DNA of 64,000 bases from Guptibacillus hwajinpoensis (lineage in GTDB: Bacteria; Bacillota; Bacilli; Bacillales; Guptibacillaceae): contig NZ_JAIVAE010000002.1 of NCBI RefSeq assembly GCF_020171785.1, positions 558,001 to 622,000 on the forward strand. Direction: 5' to 3'. A model generated the notes under the pieces. That model was not told the origin of the DNA, made no database searches, and saw nothing but the letters and a program-made list of their open reading frames with translations. The position numbers and the translations under genes are program-made. Of the stretch, positions 7,974 to 16,068 are shown one piece after another (position 1 is the stretch's first letter; every line of letters begins with the position of its first letter).

Positions 7974-9854
7974 ATGAACTATTATACGATTGGTCTAGCG
8001 GGGCACATTGACCATGGAAAAACGACATTAACAGGCGCATTAACAGGCGTTGACACAGATCGGTTGAAAGAAGAGAAGGAACGCAACATTTCCATTGAAC
8101 CAGGATTCGCTCCGTTTCAACTATCTGATGATATGAAAGTGTCAATCATTGATGTTCCGGGTCATGAACGATTTATCCGCCAAATGATTGCTGGGGTTGC
8201 TGGGATTGATCTAGTTGTTCCGGTTGTCGCGGCTGATGAAGGAGTGATGCCACAAACGCGAGAACATCTTGAGATTTTATCGCTTCTAGGTATACAGAGG
8301 TCGATTATTGCAATCACAAAAGCGGATATGGTGGAGGAAGACCTGCTTTCTCTCGTGCAGGAAGATATTCTTGAATACATAAAAGGAACCGGGTTTGAGG
8401 GATCAAAGATTCATATCGTTGATGGCAAAAGTGGAAGAGGCGTTGCTGAGCTTAAGGAAAGCCTTCACTCTTTTCTTATCAACACACCTTCAAGAAATAA
8501 AGCTGGAGCACTGAGATTACCAATTGATCAAGTGTTTACTTTACAAGGCCACGGCACGATTGCACGAGGAACGATTTTTGATGGAGAGCTAAAAGAAGGA
8601 GAACTTGTTACACTTCTTCCTGATCGCTTAGAAGCGCGAGTAAGACAAATACAAACGCACAGTACAAAAGTGGAGCAAGCTTTTGCGGGCGAACGAGTTG
8701 CGGTAAACCTGACAGGGCCAGATCGACATCAGATGGTTCGGGGACAAGTCATTGTTAATTCCAATTACTATCCTGTTACGTCGACCATTGATCTTTCATT
8801 TACGAAAGCTCTTACGATGTCTCATGACTTGAAACAGCGAGCTGAAGTAACGATACACATTGGAACGGCGGAGGTAAGAGGAACGATCGTCTTTTTCGAT
8901 CGCAATACGCTTGAGGCTGGGAATCGAGAAGAACTCTTCTGCCAGATTCGACTTCATGAACCTATTACCGCTAAAAAAGGGGATCGCGTTATCGTAAGAC
9001 GTCCTTCACCGGTTGAAACAGTTGGTGGCGGCAGTATTCTTAATGTGGCAGGAGAGAAATATAAATTTGGCGCTGAAACAATCGCGAAATTTGAACAAAT
9101 GTTGAAAGGGACACCAGCTGAACAGCTTGAGCAAATTCTTGAAGTGGAGCAAATGTTATCAAAAGAACAAGTGATGCAGCAAATTGGGTTAAATGAGGAA
9201 GCGTTCCGCCAGCTTGAGGATAACGATCACCTTGTCTTTATTGACGGTGGTGTGACTTCACAAAATGTTTTTACACGAGTGGTTGAAGCGATTCATAAAA
9301 ATTTGCAAGCGGCACATGAACGATATCCTATGCGAAAAGGTCCACAGAAAGCGGAAGTGGTGCAGGAGTTAAAGAAAACTTATCCTAAAAAAGTAATAGA
9401 TGCCGTCTTGAGCAATCAGCTTCAGGAAGAACTTCAGCAAAAAGGGCCTTATCTTTCCATGCGCACTTTCCACCCATCGCTGCCGCCCGCATGGAAAACG
9501 CGTATGACAAATGTGTTAAAGCAATTAGAGGAGCAAGGAGTTAACGTCTCGCCAGTCGATCGTTTAATTGATGAGGAGCAAATTCCAGATCCATATAAGA
9601 CGGAGTTTAAGAACTATATGTTGGAAGAAGAGATTGCGCTTAAATTAACAGACGAGCTTTATGTGCATGTTGAAAATTGGAAGCAAACCATTGCATCTTT
9701 AAAAGCGGAAACCGGGCAATCCTTTACGTTACAGGAGGCGAAAGATGTTCTTAATGTAAGTCGAAAGTATCTAGTGCCGATCCTAGAGAAGCTTGATAAC
9801 GAAGGATATACCGTAAGAAAAGATCAGGAGAGAGTTTGGAGAGTAGAGAAATAG
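7974..9854 (+). CDS. selB: SelB, selenocysteine-specific elongation factor
   Basis: 626 aa. The N-terminal GTPase has G1 GHIDHGKTTL (about 10-19), G2 region EKERNISIEPGFA, G3 DVPGHE (about 60-65) and the SelB-type G4 TKAD (about 113). EF-Tu-like beta-barrel domains follow, then a C-terminal array of winged helices (about 370-626) for binding the mRNA SECIS hairpin. SelB delivers Sec-tRNA-Sec to UGA codons. It starts after GGTGATAGGCAGGTG and is 24 nt upstream of an ABC-transporter lipoprotein gene, suggesting one operon. Confidence 0.96.
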   Translation: MNYYTIGLAGHIDHGKTTLTGALTGVDTDRLKEEKERNISIEPGFAPFQLSDDMKVSIIDVPGHERFIRQMIAGVAGIDLVVPVVAADEGVMPQTREHLEILSLLGIQRSIIAITKADMVEEDLLSLVQEDILEYIKGTGFEGSKIHIVDGKSGRGVAELKESLHSFLINTPSRNKAGALRLPIDQVFTLQGHGTIARGTIFDGELKEGELVTLLPDRLEARVRQIQTHSTKVEQAFAGERVAVNLTGPDRHQMVRGQVIVNSNYYPVTSTIDLSFTKALTMSHDLKQRAEVTIHIGTAEVRGTIVFFDRNTLEAGNREELFCQIRLHEPITAKKGDRVIVRRPSPVETVGGGSILNVAGEKYKFGAETIAKFEQMLKGTPAEQLEQILEVEQMLSKEQVMQQIGLNEEAFRQLEDNDHLVFIDGGVTSQNVFTRVVEAIHKNLQAAHERYPMRKGPQKAEVVQELKKTYPKKVIDAVLSNQLQEELQQKGPYLSMRTFHPSLPPAWKTRMTNVLKQLEEQGVNVSPVDRLIDEEQIPDPYKTEFKNYMLEEEIALKLTDELYVHVENWKQTIASLKAETGQSFTLQEAKDVLNVSRKYLVPILEKLDNEGYTVRKDQERVWRVEK

Positions 9855-9878
9855 ATTAAAACTGAGGAGTGGAGAAAT

Positions 9879-10781
9879 ATGAAAAAAGCAATTCTTTTTA
9901 TAATGGTGCTTATGCTCGGTATTCTTGCGGCATGTAGCTCGAATGAGAACGAAAATACTTCAAAAGATACTAGTGAAAAAGAAGAAGGGGCCTTTACGAT
10001 TGGTGTCATCCCAGTTCAAACGGAAGGTGAAATTGAAGAAGCAATGACGAAGCTTCAAGGTGAGCTTTCAGAAAAACTTGATCGTGATGTTGAAATTACA
10101 ACGTTTCCTGACTATAACGGTGTTGTGGAAGCGATGAACTATGATCAAATTGATATGGCTTATTTTGGTCCGCTTACGTATGTCATTGCGCACGAGAAAA
10201 GTGGCGCAAAAGCTATTGTGACTCAGTTGATTGACGGTGAGCCTTTCTACCATTCTTACATCATTACGAATACAGAAAATGAGTGGGAGACGCTTGAAGA
10301 ATACCTTGAAAATAGTGAGGAAAGAAGCTTTGCATTTGGCGATCCTAATTCAACATCAGGTTCATTAATTCCTTCAATAGAGCTCCAAGATCGCGATGTC
10401 TTTGAAGATCAGGATACAAATGATTTTGCTTCTGTTGCCTATACTGGCTCGCACGATGCAACAGCTTTATCTGTTCAAAATAAACAGGTTGATGCAGGCG
10501 CAATTGATAGCGCGATTTATAATCAGTTGCTCGAATCGGGAAAAATTGATGGAGACAAACTTAAAGTGATCTGGGAATCTGAAAAGCTTTTCCAATACCC
10601 ATGGGCTGTTTCTAAAGGAACGGATGAAGAGACGATCGATCAGCTTCAGAATGCATTTCTAGCTATTGAAGATGAAACGATTTTAAATGCATTTGGGGCA
10701 TCAGGATTTACGAAAGCAAGTAATGAAGATTATGAGAGCATAAGAAGCGCTGCTGATAAGCAAGGGCTGTTAACGAAGTAG
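9879..10781 (+). CDS. PhnD-family ABC transporter substrate-binding lipoprotein, possibly for a selenium oxyanion
   Basis: 300 aa. The lipobox ILAACS places Cys at about residue 19. The mature part is a PhnD-like type 2 periplasmic-binding fold: FTIGVIPVQ at about 39-47, DMAYFGPLTYV at about 93-103, and GDPNSTSGSLIPS at about 154-166. Family members bind phosphonate, phosphite or other oxyanions, and one PhnD subfamily is annotated as putative selenate binding because of selenium gene neighbours. Lying in an apparent operon directly behind selB, this is probably a selenium-compound transporter, but the ligand cannot be read from sequence. Confidence 0.85.
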   Translation: MKKAILFIMVLMLGILAACSSNENENTSKDTSEKEEGAFTIGVIPVQTEGEIEEAMTKLQGELSEKLDRDVEITTFPDYNGVVEAMNYDQIDMAYFGPLTYVIAHEKSGAKAIVTQLIDGEPFYHSYIITNTENEWETLEEYLENSEERSFAFGDPNSTSGSLIPSIELQDRDVFEDQDTNDFASVAYTGSHDATALSVQNKQVDAGAIDSAIYNQLLESGKIDGDKLKVIWESEKLFQYPWAVSKGTDEETIDQLQNAFLAIEDETILNAFGASGFTKASNEDYESIRSAADKQGLLTK

Positions 10782-10782
10782 A

Positions 10783-11535
10783 ATGGCCTGGTTTAAATGG
10801 AGGCACCTTATTCTGTTTTTTTCGGTAGTTGGATTAATGGTATGGAGCATAGGTGTTACGGAGTTTGATGTAAGGAAGTTTAGTCAATTTAACAATATGA
10901 TCGATTTCCTGTCGAATTGGTTTCCGTTAAATATATCGGTGCTTCCAACCATGTTAAAAGCAAGTCTTGTTACACTAGGGATGGCATTTCTTGGGAGCTT
11001 TGTGGGTTTACTCCTTGCGTTACCCATTAGCTTACTTGCTGCTAAAAATACGGCAGGCCCATTTTATGGGTCTGCGCGTGTTGGTTTAAGTTTCGTTCGG
11101 TCGATTCCAGAAATCGTATTAGGGTTAATGTTTCTTACGATTGTTGGACCTGGACCATTTGCGGCAACGATTGCGATTATTGTCCACAATGCGAGTGTTC
11201 TCTCTAAATTAATTGCAGAATTAATTGAAGCGGCTGATAAAGGCCCTCAGGAGGCCATGAAGGCAGTTGGAGCAAGACCGCTAACAGGTGCGTTATTTTC
11301 AGTCTTTCCTCAAATTTGGCCGAACGTTCTGTCGCATTATTTTTATCGATTTGAAGTGGCGATTCGAACTTCGTTAATGCTCGGTTTGGTTGGCGGGGGA
11401 GGAATTGGACAGCAGCTGTTTGTTCATTTCAAAACATTCCAATACTCGACCGTTGCGGTTGATGTGATGCTAATTATGATCATTGTCATTGTCGTTGATT
11501 TTCTCGGAAGTAGGGTGAGGCAATATGTCATGTAA
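10783..11535 (+). CDS. PhnE-family ABC transporter permease
   Basis: 250 aa, beginning 1 nt after the preceding stop. It has about five or six membrane segments, with the binding-protein-dependent permease loop EAADKGPQEAMKAVGARPLTG at about residues 145-165. This pairs the PhnD-like lipoprotein with the downstream ATPase. The ribosome site is weak, suggesting translational coupling. The transporter substrate is inferred only from the selenium context. Confidence 0.87.
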   Translation: MAWFKWRHLILFFSVVGLMVWSIGVTEFDVRKFSQFNNMIDFLSNWFPLNISVLPTMLKASLVTLGMAFLGSFVGLLLALPISLLAAKNTAGPFYGSARVGLSFVRSIPEIVLGLMFLTIVGPGPFAATIAIIVHNASVLSKLIAELIEAADKGPQEAMKAVGARPLTGALFSVFPQIWPNVLSHYFYRFEVAIRTSLMLGLVGGGGIGQQLFVHFKTFQYSTVAVDVMLIMIIVIVVDFLGSRVRQYVM

Positions 11536-12280
11536 CGAAGCGTTGTTAACGGTTGAGAATGCATCCGTGCGCTATCAAAATGCTGAATCTTATGCGTTAG
11601 ATCATGTTTCTCTCACTTTTCAAAGAGGCGAATTTGTTTGTATATTAGGAAAAACGGGCGCAGGTAAGTCAACGTTCATTCGGACGTTAAATGGCCTGCA
11701 ATCTTTAACGGAAGGCGAGATTGTTTATAATAGTCGTTCTTTCCAAACCCTTGATCGAGAAGGGTTAAGAAGACAAAGGCGAAGTATGGGGATGATTTTT
11801 CAGCATCATCAGTTGATTCCTCGTTTAACAGTTTTGCAAAACGTCTACACGGGTTTATTCGGTTCTCGATCAACCATTCGCAATCTGGCTGGTTTATTTA
11901 ATGAAAGTGAAAAAAAACTTGCGAGAGACGTTATCGAACAAGTTGAACTATTGCCTCATTTAAATAAGCGGGTCGATTTATTGAGTGGAGGGCAAAGGCA
12001 ACGTGTTGGTATTGCCCGGGCACTTGCTCAATCGCCTGATATTTTTCTTGGAGATGAACCTGTCGCAAGTCTTGATCCAGGTACAGCTAATCGCATTTTT
12101 CAACTCATTCACCGTTTGCATGAGGAGCGGAACTTATTAACGATTATTAACGTTCATGATGTCAAACTAGCGAAAAGATATGCGTCTAGAATTGTGGCAT
12201 TAAAAGAAGGTCGCGTTGTATTTGATGACCGACCAGAAGCGCTTACTGAGGAGATAGAAGATATGCTATATGAACTATAA
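11525..12280 (+). CDS. PhnC-family ABC transporter ATP-binding protein
   Basis: 251 aa, overlapping the permease gene by 11 bp. Walker A GKTGAGKST (about 42-50), Q-loop IFQHHQL, signature LSGGQRQRVGIARAL (about 155-169), Walker B DIFLGDEPVASLDP and H-loop NVHDV are all present. It powers the PhnD/PhnE-like importer encoded upstream. The operon selB-phnD-like-phnE-like-phnC-like ends at a strong terminator. Confidence 0.9.
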   Translation: MSCNEALLTVENASVRYQNAESYALDHVSLTFQRGEFVCILGKTGAGKSTFIRTLNGLQSLTEGEIVYNSRSFQTLDREGLRRQRRSMGMIFQHHQLIPRLTVLQNVYTGLFGSRSTIRNLAGLFNESEKKLARDVIEQVELLPHLNKRVDLLSGGQRQRVGIARALAQSPDIFLGDEPVASLDPGTANRIFQLIHRLHEERNLLTIINVHDVKLAKRYASRIVALKEGRVVFDDRPEALTEEIEDMLYEL

Positions 12281-12317
12281 AAAAGGAAGTTGGGGAATCC
12301 CCAACTTCCTTTTTTTA
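12281..12317. terminator. Bidirectional terminator between the transporter operon and selD
   Basis: AAAGGAAGTTGGGG / CCCCAACTTCCTTT stem with a short loop and T7, located between convergent genes. Confidence 0.92.
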
Positions 12318-13364
12318 TTTGCTTGCGGTGATCGCAAATGCATCTTTGTCATTCACGTGACCGACAATGTAAGCTGATTTCCCTTTAGCATTCATCCGTG
12401 ATACATATTCATTCGCTTCATGCTCAGGCATGCTAATTAATAGGCCACCAGAAGTTACCGCATCACATAAAATGAATTGCTCAAGTTCTGTGAGGTTTTC
12501 GTATCTGACAGAATCAGCAATCCAGCGGTGATTTGCTTTTGATCCACCAGGGATATAACCTTGCTCCGCTAGCTCAACGGTGCCAGGTAAGATAGGCACG
12601 TTGTTATAGTCGATTTGAATGCTAACGTTGCTTCCGGTTGCCATTTCAAAAGCATGACCGAGTAAACCGAAGCCGGTGACATCTGTTACAGCATGAGGTG
12701 ATAGACCTGATAGTTCTTCAGCTGCGGTTTTATTTAACTCAGCCATCGTTTCTGATACGCGCTGAAGCTGTTCAGTGGTTAACTTTTCAGGTTTAATGGC
12801 AGTTGTTTGTATGCCAACGCCAATAGGTTTTGTTAACACGATCGCGTCTCCCGACTTAGCGCCAACGTTCATCAGAATTTTATCTGGATGAACGAGACCT
12901 GTCACTGATAAACCAAACTTTGGCTCCTGATCATCAATAGAGTGTCCGCCAGCAGTAACAGCCCCTGCTTCATCAACTTTATCAGCAGCGCCTTTCAAAA
13001 TTTCTGCAAGAATGGAAGGGTTCAAAGATTTGATCGGAAAACCGACTATGTTAAGAACGGTTTTCGGAACTCCACCCATTGCATAGACATCGCTTAATGA
13101 ATTGGCCGCTGCAATTTGACCAAACATATATGGATCATCAACGATAGGTGTAAAGAAGTCTACCGTTTGAATCATGGCGAGTTCATCAGTTAGGCGGTAC
13201 ACGCCTGCATCATCGGAGGTTTCCACACCGACAAGTAAATTTGGATCTTTTTTCTTATTAGGTAATTGACGCAAAACTTGCGTCAGGTCCTCAGGACCGA
13301 TTTTGCATCCTCAACCACCTTTTGTCGATAGGGATGTTAAACGGATGTTTTCTTCATTTGACAT
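12315..13364 (-). CDS. selD: SelD, selenophosphate synthetase, with in-frame UGA (selenocysteine 18)
   Basis: 349 residues when the TGA at 13313-13311 is read as Sec. Translation from ATG 13364 (GGAGGTGGTCAT upstream) gives 17 residues ending STKGG, then U18, then GCKIGPEDL. This aligns with the active-site GxCGCK loop of SelD, where position 17/18 is Cys or Sec and the following Lys is catalytic. Later motifs are VGVETSDDAGVYRL and FGLLGHAFEM. SelD makes selenophosphate from selenide and ATP for Sec-tRNA synthesis. Reading only from a start after the TGA would delete the catalytic loop. A SECIS-like hairpin follows the TGA. Confidence 0.95.
13267..13285 (-). promoter_or_regulatory. Bacterial SECIS-like hairpin in selD mRNA
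   Basis: On the coding strand an 8-bp perfect stem (TGACGCAA / TTGCGTCA) closes a GTT loop; the loop begins 33 nt after the UGA. A smaller GGTCC-TGA-GGACC hairpin (13286-13298) lies between. The distance and the G at the first loop position agree with published descriptions of bacterial SECIS elements. Confidence 0.75.
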
Positions 13365-13459
13365 ATGACCACCTCCTAACATGAGTATAAATCTTTTCTT
13401 CGTATTTTTGAAATGATATAGTATGTACAACTTGAAATTCATTAGAGGAGGTAGCTTAT

Positions 13460-13705
13460 ATGAAGTATCATGTAACGATCGAATTCTGCATGCAGTGAAA
13501 CTATGCTCCAAAAGCCGCGAGTTTCGCGGAAGCACTATTTAACCATTTCAGACAGGAAATTAGTTCGCTAGAAATGATACCTGGTTCTGGTGGTGTGTTT
13601 GAAGTGAAGGTAAATGATCTGCAGATGCATTCAAAAAAAGATTCAGGTCAATACCCGGAAGTGGAATCATTTATTAAGAAAATGGAAAGCAGAACGTTCG
13701 AGTAA
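13460..13705 (+). CDS. SelW-like (Rdx family) selenoprotein with CxxU redox motif
   Basis: 81 residues when TGA 13496-13498 is read as Sec13. ATG 13460 follows GAGGAGG. The protein begins KYHVTIEFCMQUNYAPKAA, the thioredoxin-like beta-strand plus CxxU loop of the SelW/SelT/SelH (Rdx) family. Its second half has GSGGVFEVKVND (about 46-57), then HSKKDSGQYPEVESF, both family hallmarks. Rdx proteins are small thiol/selenol oxidoreductases. It is divergent from selD and upstream of selA. A conventional caller stops at the UGA and misses it; the frame stays open for 68 codons after it. Confidence 0.93.
13515..13529 (+). promoter_or_regulatory. SECIS-like hairpin in the SelW-like mRNA
   Basis: CCGCGA-GTT-TCGCGG: a perfect 6-bp GC-rich stem with a GTT loop starting 22 nt after the UGA. 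The same apical loop occurs in the selD hairpin. Confidence 0.8.
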
Positions 13706-13728
13706 GGCACCCCGTTCAGGGTGTCTTT
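13706..13728 (+). terminator. Weak terminator after the SelW-like gene
   Basis: GGCACCC / GGGTGTC stem (one G-U pair) and an interrupted T tract, 25 bp before selA, so readthrough into selA is plausible. Confidence 0.55.
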
Positions 13729-13752
13729 CGTTTCGATATAGGAGTTGAGAGT

Positions 13753-15144
13753 TTGAAATTACTTAGAGAACTACCCCCGATTCATCAAATTCAAGAAACG
13801 ATGGTGAAAGATAACATAGGGAACGACCTCCCTCAGAAGCTTCTCAAACAAATGGTCCAACAGGAAGTGGACGATCTTCGTGCCTCTTTACTAAATGAAA
13901 CGTATAGCGGGGATGCTCAAGATCGCCATGGTTTTCAGGTTGAAATTATAGCAAGCGTGCAAGAAAAATTAACGCGAAATACTTTTAATTTAGTGCCGGT
14001 TATTAATGCAACCGGTGTCGTTCTACATACGAATCTTGGGAGAGCGAGATTAAGCGATGCTGCAATAGATCATATGATTGAAGTAGCCAAAAGTTACTCC
14101 ACCCTCGAATATAACCTCGCAGAAGGAAGGCGAGGCTCTCGACACACCATTGTTGAAGAAGCGGTTTGCAAGGCAACAGGGGCAGAAGCAGCGATGATCG
14201 TTAATAACAATGCTGCAGCTGTTTTCATGATTTTGAGTGGCCTTGCTAAAGAAAAGGAAGTGGTTGTATCACGAGGCGAACTCGTTGAAATTGGCGGATC
14301 ATTTCGGGTTTCTTCAATAATGGAAGAGAGCGGGGCGCGCTTGAAGGAAGTAGGCACCACGAATAAAACGCATCCTGCTGACTACGAACAAGCTGTGAAT
14401 GATGAAACAGCGATGATAATGAAAGTGCATCGTAGTAATTTTGCGATTGTTGGTTTTACGGCAGAAGTAGAGCGTGAGCAATTAGCATCCATTGCAAATG
14501 AGCAACAGATTATTTTTTATGAGGATTTAGGCAGTGGCGCATTATATGATTATCGTAAAGATGGTATTGGAGAAGAGCCAACTGTTCAGGAAACGCTTGC
14601 CGCTGGTGCAGACTTAGTATCCTTTAGTGGTGATAAGCTCCTTGGTGGCCCGCAGGCAGGTATTATTGCTGGTAAGAAAGAACTTGTGGATCGGTTGAAG
14701 AAACATCAACTAGCACGTGTATTACGCGTAGATAAGTTTACCCTTGCTGCTCTTGAGGCAACCTTACTCGAGCATTTGTATGAAGAAGCAAACAATATCC
14801 CTGCGATTAGAGATATTACGGTATCGCCAGAAGAAGTGCGAAAGCGTGCAATTCATTTCAAAGAAAGACTTGAAACGAAGTGTTCGCATTATCAAATTGA
14901 TGTGGAAGCGGGTGTTTCCCAAGTTGGTGGCGGGACCATGCCTGCGGTTGAATTGCCAACATCTGTTGTTGCCATTCGAACAGGCCGTTTCAGTGTGAAT
15001 GATCTCGAAGAAAAGCTTCGAAGGCGTCATCGCCCAATCATTACCCGTATTAAGGATGAAAAAATCCTCATTGACCTTAGAACTGTAACGACAGAAGAGG
15101 AAGAAGTGCTTTTAAGTGAATTGATGAACATAAGCAACGAATAA
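13753..15144 (+). CDS. selA: SelA, L-seryl-tRNA(Sec) selenium transferase
   Basis: 463 aa, TTG start with GGAG at a spacing of 8. This PLP enzyme converts seryl-tRNA-Sec to selenocysteyl-tRNA-Sec using selenophosphate. Visible landmarks: N-terminal LLRELPPIHQI, the glycine-rich LHTNLGRARLS (about 97-107), EYNLAEGRRGSRH (about 121-133), and the PLP-lysine motif SFSGDKLLGGPQAG (about 293-306). The C-terminal segment has RTGRFSVNDLEEKLR. Full family length. It follows the SelW-like gene and ends at a terminator shared with sspP. Confidence 0.96.
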   Translation: MKLLRELPPIHQIQETMVKDNIGNDLPQKLLKQMVQQEVDDLRASLLNETYSGDAQDRHGFQVEIIASVQEKLTRNTFNLVPVINATGVVLHTNLGRARLSDAAIDHMIEVAKSYSTLEYNLAEGRRGSRHTIVEEAVCKATGAEAAMIVNNNAAAVFMILSGLAKEKEVVVSRGELVEIGGSFRVSSIMEESGARLKEVGTTNKTHPADYEQAVNDETAMIMKVHRSNFAIVGFTAEVEREQLASIANEQQIIFYEDLGSGALYDYRKDGIGEEPTVQETLAAGADLVSFSGDKLLGGPQAGIIAGKKELVDRLKKHQLARVLRVDKFTLAALEATLLEHLYEEANNIPAIRDITVSPEEVRKRAIHFKERLETKCSHYQIDVEAGVSQVGGGTMPAVELPTSVVAIRTGRFSVNDLEEKLRRRHRPIITRIKDEKILIDLRTVTTEEEEVLLSELMNISNE

Positions 15145-15167
15145 AAGGCGGCCGTTTGGCCGCCTTT
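15144..15167. terminator. Terminator between selA and sspP
   Basis: AAAGGCGGCC / GGCCGCCTTT stem with a GTTT loop, between convergent genes. Confidence 0.85.
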
Positions 15168-15177
15168 GTCTTTGGGT

Positions 15178-15315
15178 TTAGAATCCTTCACCATTTTTTT
15201 GTCGCGTATGGTTTCTGTTTTTTACTTTATGAGAACCCTTCATGGGTTCAGGCTGACCAGTGTGGCCTTTAGGAGCGTTTTTACGAATATCTTTAAACGT
15301 ATTACTTTCAGTCAT
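15178..15315 (-). CDS. sspP: SspP, small acid-soluble spore protein P
   Basis: 45 aa; ATG 15315 after AAGGAGGGATT. The sequence has [16 protein letters not shown] (about residues 13-28) and [12 protein letters not shown] (about 30-41), both diagnostic of SspP (formerly CotL). It is a minor spore-core protein made in the forespore, and a sigma-G promoter lies upstream. In B. subtilis sspO and sspP form one operon; here a plus-strand gene at 15431-15688 sits between them. Confidence 0.92.
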   Translation of the reverse strand: MTESNTFKDIRKNAPKGHTGQPEPMKGSHKVKNRNHTRQKNGEGF

Positions 15316-15335
15316 AATAATCCCTCCTTACTCCT

Positions 15336-15365
15336 TAGTATGGACAGGTTGATGGCTCTTATTCT
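15336..15365 (-). promoter_or_regulatory. Sigma-G-type promoter of sspP
   Basis: On the minus strand the -35 is AGAATA (consensus TGAATA, one mismatch), spacing 17, and the -10 is CATACTA, a perfect sigma-G/F match, about 20 bp before the sspP start. Confidence 0.65.
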
Positions 15366-15430
15366 GATCGAATAGGACGTCGTTACATGGTTACACTATG
15401 GTGAAAGCAATAGTAAAGGAGGTTAAATGA

Positions 15431-15688
15431 ATGCCATATAATAAAGACAAGCAACAATCCTTTCAGGCGGCTCAACAGGGATATGAACAGGCAGTTGATG
15501 CTAAAAAAGAAATTGTTGTAAGTAGCAGTGGGTATGGAAAAGATTTAAAACACCTTCAGCAAGAGGTTGGTGAGGCGAAACAGCAGATCGAAAGCGCGTT
15601 AGTAAACGCATCTGAACATCAGCGCACGCAGTTGCTACAGTTTCAACAGGATCTGCAGTCCATTGAAGCAGAAATGAACAACGAGTGA
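15431..15688 (+). CDS. Small helical protein, function unknown
   Basis: 85 aa; the start is ATG 15431 with AGGAGG at a spacing of 8. It is Gln/Glu/Lys-rich and almost entirely predicted helical (QSFQAAQQGYEQAVDAKKE, then KHLQQEVGEAKQQIESAL). The pattern ASEHQRTQLLQFQQDLQ near the C-terminus resembles the end of the YtzC-like DUF2524 protein encoded at 52297-52566, so a distant relationship is possible. It lies between sspP and sspO, with its own terminator. No function assigned. Confidence 0.7.
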   Translation: MPYNKDKQQSFQAAQQGYEQAVDAKKEIVVSSSGYGKDLKHLQQEVGEAKQQIESALVNASEHQRTQLLQFQQDLQSIEAEMNNE

Positions 15689-15694
15689 CATTAA

Positions 15695-15724
15695 AAAACC
15701 CGTCATCCAATTGTGACGGGTTTT
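15695..15724. terminator. Bidirectional terminator after the 85-aa gene
   Basis: AAAACCCGTCA / TGACGGGTTTT stem; it lies between convergent genes (the other is sspO). Confidence 0.87.
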
Positions 15725-15728
15725 GCTT

Positions 15729-15878
15729 CTATTGGCGTTTTTTTGTCTTTTTATTATATTGTTTCTGTTCTGCAGTCATATGCTCATGCGCATACTCATT
15801 ATCATAGCCAGCACCGTTTCCCTGTGCGCCAGCATCATTCATACCTGGACGAACACCATTTGCTTTGCGTTTTCCCAA
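15729..15878 (-). CDS. sspO: SspO, small acid-soluble spore protein O
   Basis: 49 aa, TTG start at 15878 after GAGGGAGGTGATAAC. The protein begins GKRKANGVRPGMNDA, contains AQGNGAGYDNEY (about residues 18-29), and ends in a basic KKTKKRQ tail. This matches SspO (formerly CotK), a minor core SASP. It is divergent from citB, as in B. subtilis. Confidence 0.92.
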   Translation of the reverse strand: MGKRKANGVRPGMNDAGAQGNGAGYDNEYAHEHMTAEQKQYNKKTKKRQ

Positions 15879-15931
15879 TGTTATCACCTCCCTCGTTCTA
15901 ACATGTCCTGAACAGGGGGAATTATGTGGTG

Positions 15932-15971
15932 ATAAGCTAGACTTATCAATAGCAATAACAATCTTGTTATT
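15932..15971. promoter_or_regulatory. CcpC-type operators upstream of citB
   Basis: 15932-15946 is ATAA-N7-TTAT inside a longer dyad GATAAG-N5-CTTATC; this is the CcpC recognition pattern known from B. subtilis citB. A second perfect dyad AATAACAA-TC-TTGTTATT lies at 15954-15971. They should mediate citrate-responsive control of aconitase. Confidence 0.65.
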
Positions 15972-16068
15972 TACTTATGTTTAGAAATTTACTAAACTGG
16001 ATAAAGGGAAGTTGAAAACGTTTTTTCGACATCCGCTTTGTTATGCAATTTGGAGGAGGGAACTACAT

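Noticed and set aside
13311-13313. In-frame TGA in selD as a pseudogene or frameshift
   Set aside because: The stop falls exactly at the catalytic Cys/Sec site, the frame is open on both sides, a SECIS-like hairpin follows, and the Sec machinery is adjacent.
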